Assembly: GCA_037355855.1 (NCBI GenBank)
Contig: CM074767.1
Location: 186,001-250,000 of the forward strand
DNA from: Pseudo-nitzschia pungens
Lineage: Eukaryota; Bacillariophyta; Bacillariophyceae; Bacillariales; Bacillariaceae
Direction: 5' to 3'
DNA: 64,000 nucleotides
Made by a program: the position numbers and the translations under genes. This document shows positions 22,186 to 32,099 of the stretch, in pieces. Positions within the stretch are counted from its first letter, which is position 1, and the number at the start of each line of letters is the position of its first letter. The notes beneath the pieces were generated by a model, which was not told where the DNA came from, searched no databases, and saw only the letters and a list, made by a program, of their open reading frames with translations.

Positions 22186-22199
22186 TGATTTTAAAATCA
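22186..22199. other. 14-bp palindrome where the primer-binding site is expected
   Basis: TGATTTTAAAATCA follows the 5' LTR without a gap and is a perfect palindrome. It does not begin with the TGG that pairs with a tRNA CCA end. Confidence 0.7.
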
Positions 22200-22925
22200 A
22201 GCTGAGCGCTGAAGACCATGAGCAAGGGAAGGGACCGATCGGCCGACAAGCCGACGGGACCGAAGAACTGCTGAAAATGGAGGCGCATAGAAGCAAAGAA
22301 AAGGGAGAAGGACATCCGGTGTCTGCAGCACTAAGGAATACCAACCCCAGCAACAGTTGGCTCCATTACAGGGAGCAACTGCAGCAACAGAGACACCTAA
22401 GGACCTAAACAGGACCATGGTCGACACAAGAAATAATCGAATAAAATGAGTGTCGAAAAAGTGACACATAATCCAGTGAGTGGACTAATTGGACCAACAC
22501 TGAGCGGATGGACAGACCGAATAGGGGATGCCAACCAAAACCGAAGTATACGGATATCCGGAAAGGTATATAATGAATACCTAAACACCACCAATCCCAC
22601 GGGAAACGGGAAGTGGGACCGGCCCGGTGATTGCTTAATAGAGAAGCAACGCCGGAGAACCACGGGAATCAAATCCCACGTTATAAAAACAGAAACAACT
22701 CCGGAGAACCACAGGATTCCCGGGAACTAAAGAGAGAAACAACTCCCACCACTGGACAAGCCAGGGGAAAAATCAGTTGTAACACGAGTTATCGCGAGAG
22801 CAGTGGAAATCCAGCAGGAAAAACTGGAGGAGCTGAGCAATCACTTTTTGCTCAGTTTCAACACAAGCAGCAAAGATAACAGAAATAGTGTAACTAGATT
22901 AAATAAAATAACCGATTAACCCACC

Positions 22926-24341
22926 ATGGCGTCTAAAGGAACCAAACAGAAACCCTTTACCTTCACTCGCGAGGACTGGCCGGAAGATGCCAGCGCTGTG
23001 AAGATGAGCATAGACTCCGAGAAAGGGGGAGTGGCCTTCAGTGACTATCTGAAGGTACTCACCGGCACTGAAAGACCGGAACTCTTCATCATCTGGAAGC
23101 GAGACTTTGACCAGAAAATTGTTAACAACGAGAAACTCCAAGGAGACCAGAAACTGGATGTCCTCCAGAGAATCCTCTCCCTCGAGGCACTCTCTATTGT
23201 CCAGATGGTTCTGGGCCGGACATATTATGCCGAACCAGGACACAAGGTACACAACAACCAACTGATCCAACAAAAACTCGAGAGGATTGCCATGCGGGAA
23301 CCTAAGGAACCTCCTAAGGAACCCCCCGCTGACAAATCCAAAGAGGCGGTGGAGGGCGCCAGCGCCCCAACCGAGAACGACAACACGACTGCTACGGCGG
23401 CGTCCGAACAAGAACCGGAACCCACCGTGCTTGACGGTCCGGTCCCAAAGAAAAGGGTCTCAAGTACCCTCATCCAGTACTACCAAACCCAGGAGTACAG
23501 AAAGGATGTCATTGAGGAGTGTATGCACGCCCTCAAGCTCAAAATCTTTGGCAATGACATGAATGGCAAACGGTCCTACATTCTGCTCCGGAGATTCATC
23601 CGGAACACGAAAATCGACATGAAACACGGTATTCGCTCATGGGCAAACCGTATGGCCGAGCTACAGAGCTATCTACCCGATTGCCTCTGGGAGAGTGGCG
23701 CTGCAAACGGCACTGCACCATCCAGTTACTCGGAAGAGGACATGAAGGAAATCCTAGATGCCAACATGACCCACTCCCAACGCGAGAAGCTGGAGCACAT
23801 TAGTTGGGACGTCTACACCCACCCCTTTAACACCACCATCGACAAGCTCGAAAACTTGGAAATCACCATCCGGAACGAGGATGAACTCCGCAAACGCATC
23901 GCGGACCTCGAGAAACAAACCGGTGGCCCCACGAAGAACCCCAAGGCCGCATCTGGGGGAGGAAACGCGAAGTCTCCTGGCAAAAAGAAGCGCCCTATGG
24001 ACGACAGCAGCAACAAGCAATTGTGCAAAACCTGTGGCAAGGTCCACGCCGGCAAATGCTGGAAACTAACCAGAGGACCCCCCAAGAAGGGAAAATTCAA
24101 CCGGGAAACCATCAACATGCTCAAGGAGCATTTTGTGGCAAAGGAAGACTCAGACAATGAGCAACATTCCAAACCCCACTGGGGAAGGAACCTATCGAAC
24201 CACGAGTACTCCTATGTACTGGCCACGGCCCAAGCGGACCACGAAGTCTCCGATGACGAGATTGACATCTCCGAACGCGAACTCAAAGAGTACAGAAGAA
24301 AGTACAGGAAAACCTTCAAAAAGAAAGGTTCCCACAACTGA
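22926..24341 (+). CDS. gag: Gypsy Gag
   Basis: A 471-residue capsid-type protein starting at an ATG in good context (CCACCATGG). The middle is rich in Pro, Glu and Lys. Near the C-terminus CKTCGKVHAGKC gives a C-x2-C-x3-H-x3-C variant of the nucleic-acid-binding zinc knuckle, and a Lys-rich nucleocapsid tail follows. The frame ends in AAC TGA, and the next three bases are the ATG of pol in the same frame. Confidence 0.9.
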   Translation: MASKGTKQKPFTFTREDWPEDASAVKMSIDSEKGGVAFSDYLKVLTGTERPELFIIWKRDFDQKIVNNEKLQGDQKLDVLQRILSLEALSIVQMVLGRTYYAEPGHKVHNNQLIQQKLERIAMREPKEPPKEPPADKSKEAVEGASAPTENDNTTATAASEQEPEPTVLDGPVPKKRVSSTLIQYYQTQEYRKDVIEECMHALKLKIFGNDMNGKRSYILLRRFIRNTKIDMKHGIRSWANRMAELQSYLPDCLWESGAANGTAPSSYSEEDMKEILDANMTHSQREKLEHISWDVYTHPFNTTIDKLENLEITIRNEDELRKRIADLEKQTGGPTKNPKAASGGGNAKSPGKKKRPMDDSSNKQLCKTCGKVHAGKCWKLTRGPPKKGKFNRETINMLKEHFVAKEDSDNEQHSKPHWGRNLSNHEYSYVLATAQADHEVSDDEIDISERELKEYRRKYRKTFKKKGSHN

Positions 24342-27300
24342 ATGGCCGATACCATCCATACGGGACCCCGCATCATCAACAGATTTGCGGACGTCTGTGT
24401 GGAGGTACTGGACCACAAGGGAAGGGGGAGGATGCTCCGGGGCCTACTCGACTCTGGTTGCTCCAAATCCATCATACTAAGGCAATTTGTCGATCGAAGT
24501 CAACTAACGAACCGAGACCACAGATCTGTCACCTATAATACCTATGGGGGCAAGTTCCGAACCAAGTCTGCGGCTTCAGTGGGACTGAGGTTGATAGAGT
24601 TTTCAAACTCCAAAACCATCAAATGGACCTTCCAAGTGGATGAATATCATCACCATGAGGAGGTGCCCTACGACATGATCATAGGATCCGACATGATGGC
24701 ACAACTGGGACTGGATATAAAATACAGCTCCCGAACCATCGAATGGCAGGGTGACTCCATCCCCATGAAGGGAATGGGGGAACTTACTGACCCGGACAAA
24801 TGTGAGGCAGTATTCTTTGCCAACACACAAAGTCCGATCCTCCAACAGGAGGAAGAGAGGCAAGCCAAAATCTTGGACGCAGACTACTCCAAAGTCGATA
24901 TAGACGCCATGGTCAATGACTTGGAGATTACGGACGCGTCCAAGGAAGCCTTGAAGAAAACACTGAAGAAATTCCCAACACTCTTTGGAGGAGGGTTGGG
25001 TCTACTCAAAAATATAGAACCGGTGTCCATTGAGCTCCAACCAGGGGTCAAACCGGTCAGGCAGAGGTACTATTCAGTACCCCATGCCTTTGAACAAGCA
25101 CTCCGAAAGGAGATCACCAGGCTCTGTGATATTGGAGTCCTGGAAAAACTCCCCCACGATGACGACTCACCGTGGGCATCCCCTACCTTCTGTCAACCCA
25201 AGAAGACAGGGGACATTCGCGTCCTAACCGACTTTCGAAAGATGAACGCAGCCATCCAAAGGAAACCATTCCCCCTACCACGAATAGGGGAAACGATCCA
25301 AAGACTACAAAAGTTCAAGTCAGCTACGGCGCTTGACTTGTCCCAGGGATATTATACCATTCCCATTTGCAAGGAGAGCCAGAAGATCTGCTCTACCATT
25401 TTACCATGGGGAAAATATGCCTACAAACGATTGGCAATGGGAATTGCATGTGCACCCGATATCTTCCAGTCAGTCATGATGAACCTACTAGGGGACCTGG
25501 ACTATGTCCTCGTCTATATCGATGACATCCTAATCATACAGAGGGAAGGCGAGTCCGAACAGGATCACCTCCACAAAATCGATACAGTCCTCCAGAGACT
25601 GGATGATGCTGGCTTTCGGGCCAACCTGAGAAAATCCTTCTTCATGCAAAAAGAAGTGGAATACCTGGGATTTCTGTTAACAACAGAGGGCATTCAACCC
25701 CAGCCAAAGAAACTGGAGGCGATGAAGCGCCTGGAAGCCCCGAAGAACACCAAGCAACTCAAGATGTTCCTTGGGATGGTCAACTTTTACAGGGACATGT
25801 GGAAGCGCCGCTCCCACATCCTGGCCCCCCTCAATAAACTTGCAGGGAAAAAGGGAAAACTGAACTGGTACTGGGGCCCAGCAGAGCAGAAAGCTTTCAT
25901 GGAGGCGAAGAGGATGCTCGCAGATGAAGCGAAACTCGCATTCCCGGATTTTACGAAACCATTTCATCTCTACTCAGACGCCAGTGACCGGCAACTGGGA
26001 GCAACTGTATGCCAAGATGGCAAGCCCCTTGGTTTCTACACAAGGAAACTGAACTCAGCGCAGCTCAACTACACTGTCGGGGAAAAAGAACTCCTTGGTA
26101 TAGTGGAAGGCTTGAAAGCGTTTGAGGGAATCCTACGAGGACAAGATGTAATTATTCACACAGACCACCTTAACCTGCTCTATCAGCAGATGCCCACCCA
26201 AAGGATGGTCCGATGGAGACTCCTCATGGAGGAGTTCCACCCCGTAGTCAAGCACGTTGCTGGCAAAGACAACGATGCAGCAGACGCGCTGTCTCGCCTG
26301 GACATCACAGATGACCCAGCGGACACAGTGGAATGGCTACCACCAAATAAGCCCCTCACCTACGCGGATGAGGAAGAGCACCTCCGGCAACTCCTATTCC
26401 CGCTTGGAGAAGCGCCGGAAGAATTCCAGGGCAATAGTGCGTTCCCACTTGCCCCGGACATGATTCAGTTCTACCAGCAAAAGGACACAGGAATCATGAG
26501 TGCTCTGGAAAAAGACAACCGACTGACCACCAAAATGGTGGAAGGTTACAACCTAATCCATAAAGAAGGAAAGATTCTGATTCCCGATAAACTCAAGGAT
26601 AGAGTTATGGAATGGTACCACAGCATGTTGGTCCATCCCGGAGAAAAGAGAATGGAACAGAGCATACGCTCAGTCTTCACCTGGAAAGGCCTACGGAAGG
26701 ACGTCCAGGACCTTTGTAAGCACTGCCACACGTGTCAGATGTTTAAGAAGAGTGGCCGGAAGAAGTATGGACTACTACCGGAAAAAGCAGCTGAGGTCAC
26801 CAAATGGCAGAGGGTCAATGTGGACCTCTGGGGACCCGCAACTGTCCACAACAAAAATGGTAAAGACTACCAAATCCATGTCCTCACCATGGTGGACCCA
26901 GTGACCGGATGGTTTGAACTGGCTCACCTGAAGGACTCCCCAAATGCAGCAGAAACTCAACGATTGTTGGACAGTACCTGGCTGGCAAGATATCCGCGCC
27001 CAAAGGAAATTGGCTTTGATGGCGGGAGTGAGTTCAAAGCAGAGTTCCAAGAGCTCTGCGAGAACATGGGGATGAAAAGAAAGCCCAGTGGGGCTTGGAA
27101 CCCACAATCCAACTCGGTGTTGGAAAGGATCCATCAGGTATTAAAGGACTGTCTGTTGTCCTTCAACCTGGAAAACAGGGACCTCCACGAGGAGGATCCT
27201 TTTGAGGAATTCACCACCAAGGCAGCATATGCTATCAGAAGCGCCATCCATACCACCCTGGGGTACTCCCCAGCGCAACTGGTGTTTGGTCGAGACATGT

Positions 27301-27611
27301 TCATGCCGGTGAACTTCCCAGTGGATTGGGAAGCAATCCAAGCAAGGAAGCAGAAAAGCATCCACAAGAGCAACATCAGGGAAAACCAGAAGAGGATCCC
27401 CCATGTCTATAAAGAAGGAGACTATGTCACCCTGGAAAGGAAGGGCATTATTCCAAAACTATCCTTCCCACGGCAAGGACCTTACAAGGTGCTCAAGGCC
27501 CATGATAATGGAACTGTAACTATTGAAACTGCTCCTTTTGTAACTGACCGGGTTAACATCAGGAGAGTCCATCCCTATTATTGCAGGGATAGCCCTGAAC
27601 CAGAGAAGTAA
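24342..27611 (+). CDS. pol: Gypsy Pol polyprotein
   Basis: 1,089 residues in the usual gypsy order. Retropepsin active site LLDSGCSK lies near residue 33. Reverse transcriptase shows DFRKMN, ALDLSQGYY and the YIDDILI catalytic box, followed by RNase H (LYSDASDRQLG, HTDHLNLL). Integrase has its HHCC zinc region (ending CKHCHTCQ), DDE residues in NVDLWGP, GFDGGSEF and NSVLERIHQ, and a GPY/F-type end (RQGPYKVL). No chromodomain is visible. The ORF is intact. It begins directly after the gag UGA, so expression may use readthrough or stop-start reinitiation at TGAATG. Confidence 0.95.
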   Translation: MADTIHTGPRIINRFADVCVEVLDHKGRGRMLRGLLDSGCSKSIILRQFVDRSQLTNRDHRSVTYNTYGGKFRTKSAASVGLRLIEFSNSKTIKWTFQVDEYHHHEEVPYDMIIGSDMMAQLGLDIKYSSRTIEWQGDSIPMKGMGELTDPDKCEAVFFANTQSPILQQEEERQAKILDADYSKVDIDAMVNDLEITDASKEALKKTLKKFPTLFGGGLGLLKNIEPVSIELQPGVKPVRQRYYSVPHAFEQALRKEITRLCDIGVLEKLPHDDDSPWASPTFCQPKKTGDIRVLTDFRKMNAAIQRKPFPLPRIGETIQRLQKFKSATALDLSQGYYTIPICKESQKICSTILPWGKYAYKRLAMGIACAPDIFQSVMMNLLGDLDYVLVYIDDILIIQREGESEQDHLHKIDTVLQRLDDAGFRANLRKSFFMQKEVEYLGFLLTTEGIQPQPKKLEAMKRLEAPKNTKQLKMFLGMVNFYRDMWKRRSHILAPLNKLAGKKGKLNWYWGPAEQKAFMEAKRMLADEAKLAFPDFTKPFHLYSDASDRQLGATVCQDGKPLGFYTRKLNSAQLNYTVGEKELLGIVEGLKAFEGILRGQDVIIHTDHLNLLYQQMPTQRMVRWRLLMEEFHPVVKHVAGKDNDAADALSRLDITDDPADTVEWLPPNKPLTYADEEEHLRQLLFPLGEAPEEFQGNSAFPLAPDMIQFYQQKDTGIMSALEKDNRLTTKMVEGYNLIHKEGKILIPDKLKDRVMEWYHSMLVHPGEKRMEQSIRSVFTWKGLRKDVQDLCKHCHTCQMFKKSGRKKYGLLPEKAAEVTKWQRVNVDLWGPATVHNKNGKDYQIHVLTMVDPVTGWFELAHLKDSPNAAETQRLLDSTWLARYPRPKEIGFDGGSEFKAEFQELCENMGMKRKPSGAWNPQSNSVLERIHQVLKDCLLSFNLENRDLHEEDPFEEFTTKAAYAIRSAIHTTLGYSPAQLVFGRDMFMPVNFPVDWEAIQARKQKSIHKSNIRENQKRIPHVYKEGDYVTLERKGIIPKLSFPRQGPYKVLKAHDNGTVTIETAPFVTDRVNIRRVHPYYCRDSPEPEK

Positions 27612-27635
27612 TTGTTACAGTACCATGGAGGAGCA

Positions 27636-27826
27636 TGCCGTGCACCGGAATACAGTCACGAGTCTACTCGGGACTGGATTAAGGTTGAGGATAAAAACAA
27701 TCGGCGAGTCGACAGAATCGCTGATTCGGGAGGCTCTTAGAACTGTAGCAAATAGACTAATCAATAGAGCTCACAATTTGCATATCACTACTACTTTCTA
27801 ATCACTAGTAGACCCGGGGTATGGCA
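27636..27826 (+). repeat. Gypsy 3' LTR
   Basis: Same 191-bp sequence as the 5' LTR, followed immediately by the GGTCA duplication. Confidence 0.95.
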
Positions 27827-28073
27827 GGTCAGGTCCCCTGTCGTAGAGTCACAAAGTCTGAAAAGGCCGGTTCGCGCCACCCCTACGTATTGCATATCTA
27901 TATGAAGCTCTTGACCTTGCCAATTCTGGCGCGGTGGATACCTTTTGCCAAGATCAACAGCTGGGGAGTATTAGTGTTAAGACTAAAGACCAAGCAGTTT
28001 GCTGCTTGCTGCGATTTGGGCTGGCTCATAACCTGACCGGAAAACAGTACTTGAATTAGCCTTTAAACTTGTA

Positions 28074-28697
28074 CTTAGTTAGTACAAAAAATAAATACTA
28101 CTACTACGTACGAAGTACCGTACATTCTAAAAATCTTAGAGCGACGAAGCGACAACAATGAAGCGTTGGTCGGTTCTCGGCGTCGGCGTCGGCGTCGGCG
28201 TCTTTTAAAAGGCAGGAACGCCGAGGGTTTTTGTCACACTGGACAAAACTTACTGCACGTAAGGTTAACCTTACTTTTACAATACGTAACGAAGTACGAA
28301 GAATGACCCGCGCGCGAGATCATAATTATCCTATCGTGCATACGAATTTTCTCTACTACGAAGTACGAAGTACTTCACTAATTTTTTCACGAGTAAACTT
28401 ACCGTACGCTGTCAATAAAGTCTTTTATGATGAATTTCGAATACGATGAATCAATCATCGATCATCTTAGAAGCCAGGGTTGTCACACATTTTCTGGTCA
28501 CAATTCGCATCTCGACGAGACAATAAATGACAAACGTGGTTGCTTGAGCTAAAACTTGTTTGAGCGATTTTAGCGACACAATACGATTCGTACGGTAACC
28601 TTAATTACTGGTTGCAACGATTCTCTCAACTCGCAACATTCCTTATTCCTTCCGCATCGGATCCAATCCGGGCAATAACATCATACGATTATCGCCC
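28074..28697. other. Spacer rich in palindromic words
   Basis: No gene is supported. A perfect 16-bp palindrome GTAAGGTTAACCTTAC lies at 28259-28274, CGGCGT repeats lie near 28180-28202, and tandem TACGAAG words lie at about 28357-28375. The 3' part is the likely promoter of the glutathione transferase gene that starts at 28698. Confidence 0.6.
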
Positions 28698-29951
28698 ATG
28701 AAGAATTTCATGCGGTGCTCGGTTGCAAAAGCCTTGATCCCATTGAAACTTTTTGCCATCCTCGGTTCTTCCTCTGCGATCCGAACTGCAACAACAATAG
28801 CAACAGCAACAGCAACATCCACATCCACACGGTTCCGAATCCCACCACCAACAACAACAACAACAGCAAGAACGACTACTCATTCCCAAACCGCCATGGC
28901 CGCTTCGTCTTCTACCAAGGCCCACACGGCCCTCGACGAGGTCGACAAGGACGGAAATTTCCAGCGGACCGCCTCGAGATTCCAATCCATCATCGAGCCC
29001 GGTGGCAGATTCGCCCCGGAGGCAAACCGGTACCACCTGTACATTGCCCTCGGGTGTCCCTGGGCTGCCGGAACCCTCGCCGCGCTCAAGCACAAGGGCC
29101 TCGACACGATCGTGGGGCACTCGATCGTCCACCCGACCTGGGCCAAGACGAGACCCGACGACGAATCCGATGCCCACTGCGGCTGGCAGTTCAAGAATCC
29201 GGGCGATCCCCCCGTGCCGAATCCGCTGGGTCACGGATCCTTCGAGTGCGACGACGCCCTCGTGCCGGACACCGTCAACGGTTGCGAGAGCATCCGGGAT
29301 CTCTACGAGCTGGCGGGTGACACGATCGGAAAGTTCACCACCCCTCTGCTGTGGGACAAGAAGGAAAAGACGATTGTCAACAACGAGTCGCTCAAGATTC
29401 TCCGGATGTTTGACACCGCCTTTGGGGATCTCGCCGAGCATCCCGACCGGTGTCTCTTTCCTCCCGAGCTGAAGGCCACCGCCGAGGAGTGGAACGACCT
29501 GATCTACCCGTCGGTCAACAACGGGGTGTACCGCTGCGGTTTTGCCACGACGCAGGGCGCCTACGAGAAGGCCCACAAGGAACTCTTTTCCGCCCTGGAC
29601 ACGCTCGAGGCCCACCGGGCCGGGCAAAAAGAAAGCAACACCCAAACCAAATACTGGATGACGGACGATCAGCCCACCTGGCTCGACATTCGCCTGTACA
29701 TGACGCTGGTCCGCTTCGATCCGGTCTACGTCTTGTACTTCAAGACCAGCGCGAAAACGATCGGAAACGACTATCCCCACCTTCTGGAGTACATGCGGAC
29801 CTGTTACCGAACCGTTCCGGCGATCCGAGAGGCGACCAATCTCCGCCACATCAAGATGCACTACTTCACGTCCCACCCGAGGCTCAATCCGTACGGGATC
29901 ATTCCAGTGTCGGACGGGCCCTCCCTGGAACACGACGGAGAGGAGGAGTAG
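28698..29951 (+). CDS. Glutathionyl-hydroquinone reductase (Xi-class GST)
   Basis: 417 residues with a thioredoxin-fold N-terminal half and helical GST C-terminal half. The catalytic motif LGCPWAAGTL places the nucleophilic cysteine at residue 120. Family blocks that can be read include HPTWAKTRPD, TTPLLWD, IVNNES, YPSVNNGVYRCGFATTQ and DIRLYMTLVRFDPVY. These enzymes remove glutathione from glutathionyl-hydroquinones, using a second glutathione, and recycle quinones under stress. The first 66 residues are extra: a hydrophobic LKLFAILGSSSA segment and a Thr-rich stretch look like a targeting sequence; an internal Met67 would give a cytosolic form. No break is seen. Upstream lies the old transposon edge, so the promoter may be short. 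Confidence 0.93.
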   Translation: MKNFMRCSVAKALIPLKLFAILGSSSAIRTATTIATATATSTSTRFRIPPPTTTTTARTTTHSQTAMAASSSTKAHTALDEVDKDGNFQRTASRFQSIIEPGGRFAPEANRYHLYIALGCPWAAGTLAALKHKGLDTIVGHSIVHPTWAKTRPDDESDAHCGWQFKNPGDPPVPNPLGHGSFECDDALVPDTVNGCESIRDLYELAGDTIGKFTTPLLWDKKEKTIVNNESLKILRMFDTAFGDLAEHPDRCLFPPELKATAEEWNDLIYPSVNNGVYRCGFATTQGAYEKAHKELFSALDTLEAHRAGQKESNTQTKYWMTDDQPTWLDIRLYMTLVRFDPVYVLYFKTSAKTIGNDYPHLLEYMRTCYRTVPAIREATNLRHIKMHYFTSHPRLNPYGIIPVSDGPSLEHDGEEE

Positions 29952-31062
29952 GAGGAATCGGGAGGAAGGAAGCCCCGGGGCGACGGTGCAACCGCGATGA
30001 GTTGATTGCGATGTGCGGCACGGAGCAAGCGAAAGAAGCAAATCCATCCGTCCATCCCCGCGGGGCAACGACGACCGCGACGAAACAGAGGAGGAGGGAA
30101 CCGACTCGGAATTGGAATTGGAATCCGTCCGATGCGACTCACTCGACCGGTAATGCGCGGAACTTCAACCCCAGTGCCGAGGGGAGGGATTCGAAGAAAT
30201 AGATAGATTGGTTTCTACAGCGAAATGTTACGGAATAACCTCATTACAGTACAGCAATTAATATTATGATTACAGAATGGATTGTGAATATTGTTCGCAG
30301 TGAGATTATTGTCACTGTGAACAATTTTGACTTTCATTGGATCTTATCCCTTCTTCCCTTATCCTCTCCTTAAATGATGCCGTGAGCCTATCATCTTATC
30401 GTACCGTATGTGAATGGCTTCTTTTGGGGATCTGCACGAGGCGATGACATTGACATATCAGTTTCGAGATGGCATGAAAAGACTCAGGGAGTGAAACATT
30501 CTGATGTTGTACCGAATGCGTGAAGGCATGAGTTCTGAAAAAAATCGTGCAAGTAAGATTACTAATAATACAACATCAGAAAAGTATGTACAGTACTCGT
30601 GCAAGTTTTTAGCAATTTTCGAGCTCGTAGTGGAGATAGCAGTCATAGGTATGTACGTAAGAACGAATTGAATTATCGACTTACGTATGCACGTACGTAA
30701 GGTTACTTGCAATGTACTTCGTTACAATCCCATTTTTTCAACCTCGACAAAAGCCGAAATCAATCATACTACTTACTGCATGACATTGAGAGAGGAAGAT
30801 GATCCCAATTCTCGTACGTGTAGCAGTAACCTTACACGGTACAAGTATCCTTCGCGTAATACGAACTTGTACTAATACGTAATCAGAAATCAAACCGCTA
30901 TCATACGGTACAAGAAAGGTGAACCACAGCTACAACAAGTGGGCTAGCCACCCAGCCACCCAGCCAGGAATTAGTAGTCCATCGAGCTGGTCGATCGGAT
31001 TCGTGATAGAATTTGGCAAACAAATCGCACGGCCAGCGCCAGCGACGACAAGGAAGGAGAAA
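29952..31062. other. Spacer, no gene recognised
   Basis: The stretch after the GST gene remains GC-rich to about 30200 (3' UTR-like), then turns AT-rich. The words GTAAGGTTA (30697-30705) and TAACCTTAC (30827-30835) occur. No supported frame. Confidence 0.6.
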
Positions 31063-32099
31063 ATGATGACGCATTCGACAACAGACAGCATCACAATCCC
31101 CGCGACTCGGGAGCAACAACGAGTCCCCTTGGGAAGAAGGAGTGATACCGCAAGATCATCGTCGCGATTTCTGAGATGCGTCCTTGCCCTCGGCATGCTC
31201 TCGTGTTTTTTTGCGGCAGTCGAATCCCTCTCTCCCCCAGCAACCACGCCACGATCATCGAATCGATGCGCATCTTCGTCGTTGTCAAACCGATTGCCCG
31301 CGACAGCGACAGCGACAACCCGAACCCCGCCCGCCTTGTCACTCGCAGAACGCTCTCCGAACCAAGGCAATGATCGGTACTCTGGCGATCTCCGACCACC
31401 GCTTGCGTCCTCCGGGTCCGCCTCGACGATCCCTCGGCGCGCCGCGTTTTCGCACCTGGCAACGGCTGCGGGAGTTGGAACGGCAGTGTCGGTGTCCATG
31501 TCGACGCCGTTTCCATCAATGGCCTACACCCCGGATCCCGACCCGCTCCAGGAATCCCTCTACTTCATCAGCCGCGTCCAGGAAGCGACCGTCCAGCAGG
31601 AACGCTTCATCCGCAAGCTGGGCGGCACCAAGGAGCTCCGCGCCAAGCTCAAGCTGACGCTCCGCCTCGTCGACAAGAACTACAAGCTCCTGGACCAGAT
31701 CAACTACGCGTCGGCGTCCGTCACACCCGCCGACAAGCTGGTCGAGGCCAGCGAGGCCGGGTACGAGGCGGCCGACTGCCCTGCAGACGGCCATCGATTT
31801 CGTAAAGAACGACGCCAACTGGTCCGACCCGGACAGTCCCGAGGTGTGCTCGGAGCGAGCGGCGATCCTTACCCGCTCCATGACCGAGTGCCGGGAGCGA
31901 CTGCTGGTCTTTACCGATTTCGTGCCGGCCGACAAGCTTCCGGAACGCCCGGCTGCGGGTGGAGGACGAGAACGTGCGGAACCGGGACGAGTTCGACGGT
32001 GACGATGACGCGGGGGTGTACAATCCGGTCAATCTGCCGTGGACGCCGATCCTGGAAGCGACCGAGGTGGCGACGGCCCGGAAGAAGCAATCGCAATAG
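31063..32099 (+). CDS. Putative thylakoid-lumen protein of unknown function, frame-broken
   Basis: From ATG 31063 the protein has a signal peptide (about residues 36-54, FLRCVLALGMLSCFFAAVES), a Ser/Thr-rich transit region, then a second export signal with twin arginines (STIPRRAAFSHLATAAG, residues 121-137) ending SMA before YTPDPDP. This tripartite order is that of Tat-dependent lumen proteins of secondary plastids. The mature part is helical and charged (QESLYFISRVQEATVQQERF; LRLVDKNYKLLDQINYA) and recalls PsbQ-like extrinsic proteins, but I cannot name it. Two breaks interrupt it: removal of one C from CCC at 31779-31781 gives LQTAIDFVKND, and removal of one T from TT at 31938-31939 gives ADKLRNARLRVED; the last frame stops at TAG 32097-32099. 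The restored length is about 344 residues. Assembly error is the likeliest cause. Confidence 0.7.

Larger units (their letters stand above)
21990..27831 (+). mobile_element. Complete Ty3/gypsy LTR retrotransposon
   Basis: LTRs of 191 bp lie at 21995-22185 and 27636-27826; they start TGCCGTGCACC, end GGGTATGGCA and look identical by eye. The 5-bp duplication GGTCA flanks the element (21990-21994 and 27827-27831). Gag (22926-24341) and pol (24342-27611) are intact and in the same frame, separated by one TGA. The pol order protease, reverse transcriptase, RNase H, integrase defines the gypsy type. A purine-rich tract (GGAGGAG, about 27627-27633) precedes the right LTR. Identical LTRs, intact genes and a clean duplication indicate recent insertion into the surrounding DNA transposon. 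Confidence 0.95.
18599..28073. mobile_element. Pogo/Tigger-like DNA transposon, split by a gypsy insertion
   Basis: The left end begins at 18601 and the right end finishes at 28071; each is flanked by TA (18599-18600 and 28072-28073). Read inward, both ends match CRAGTTTAAAGGCTAATTCM followed by AGTA, a 24-bp terminal inverted repeat with two mismatches. Between them lie the minus-strand transposase (18861-21614) and, in its upstream region, a complete Ty3/gypsy element with its target duplication. Removing that insertion and one duplication copy leaves about 3.6 kb. A TA duplication and a C(A)AG-type terminus fit the Tc1/mariner-pogo superfamily, in agreement with the transposase. Confidence 0.87.
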
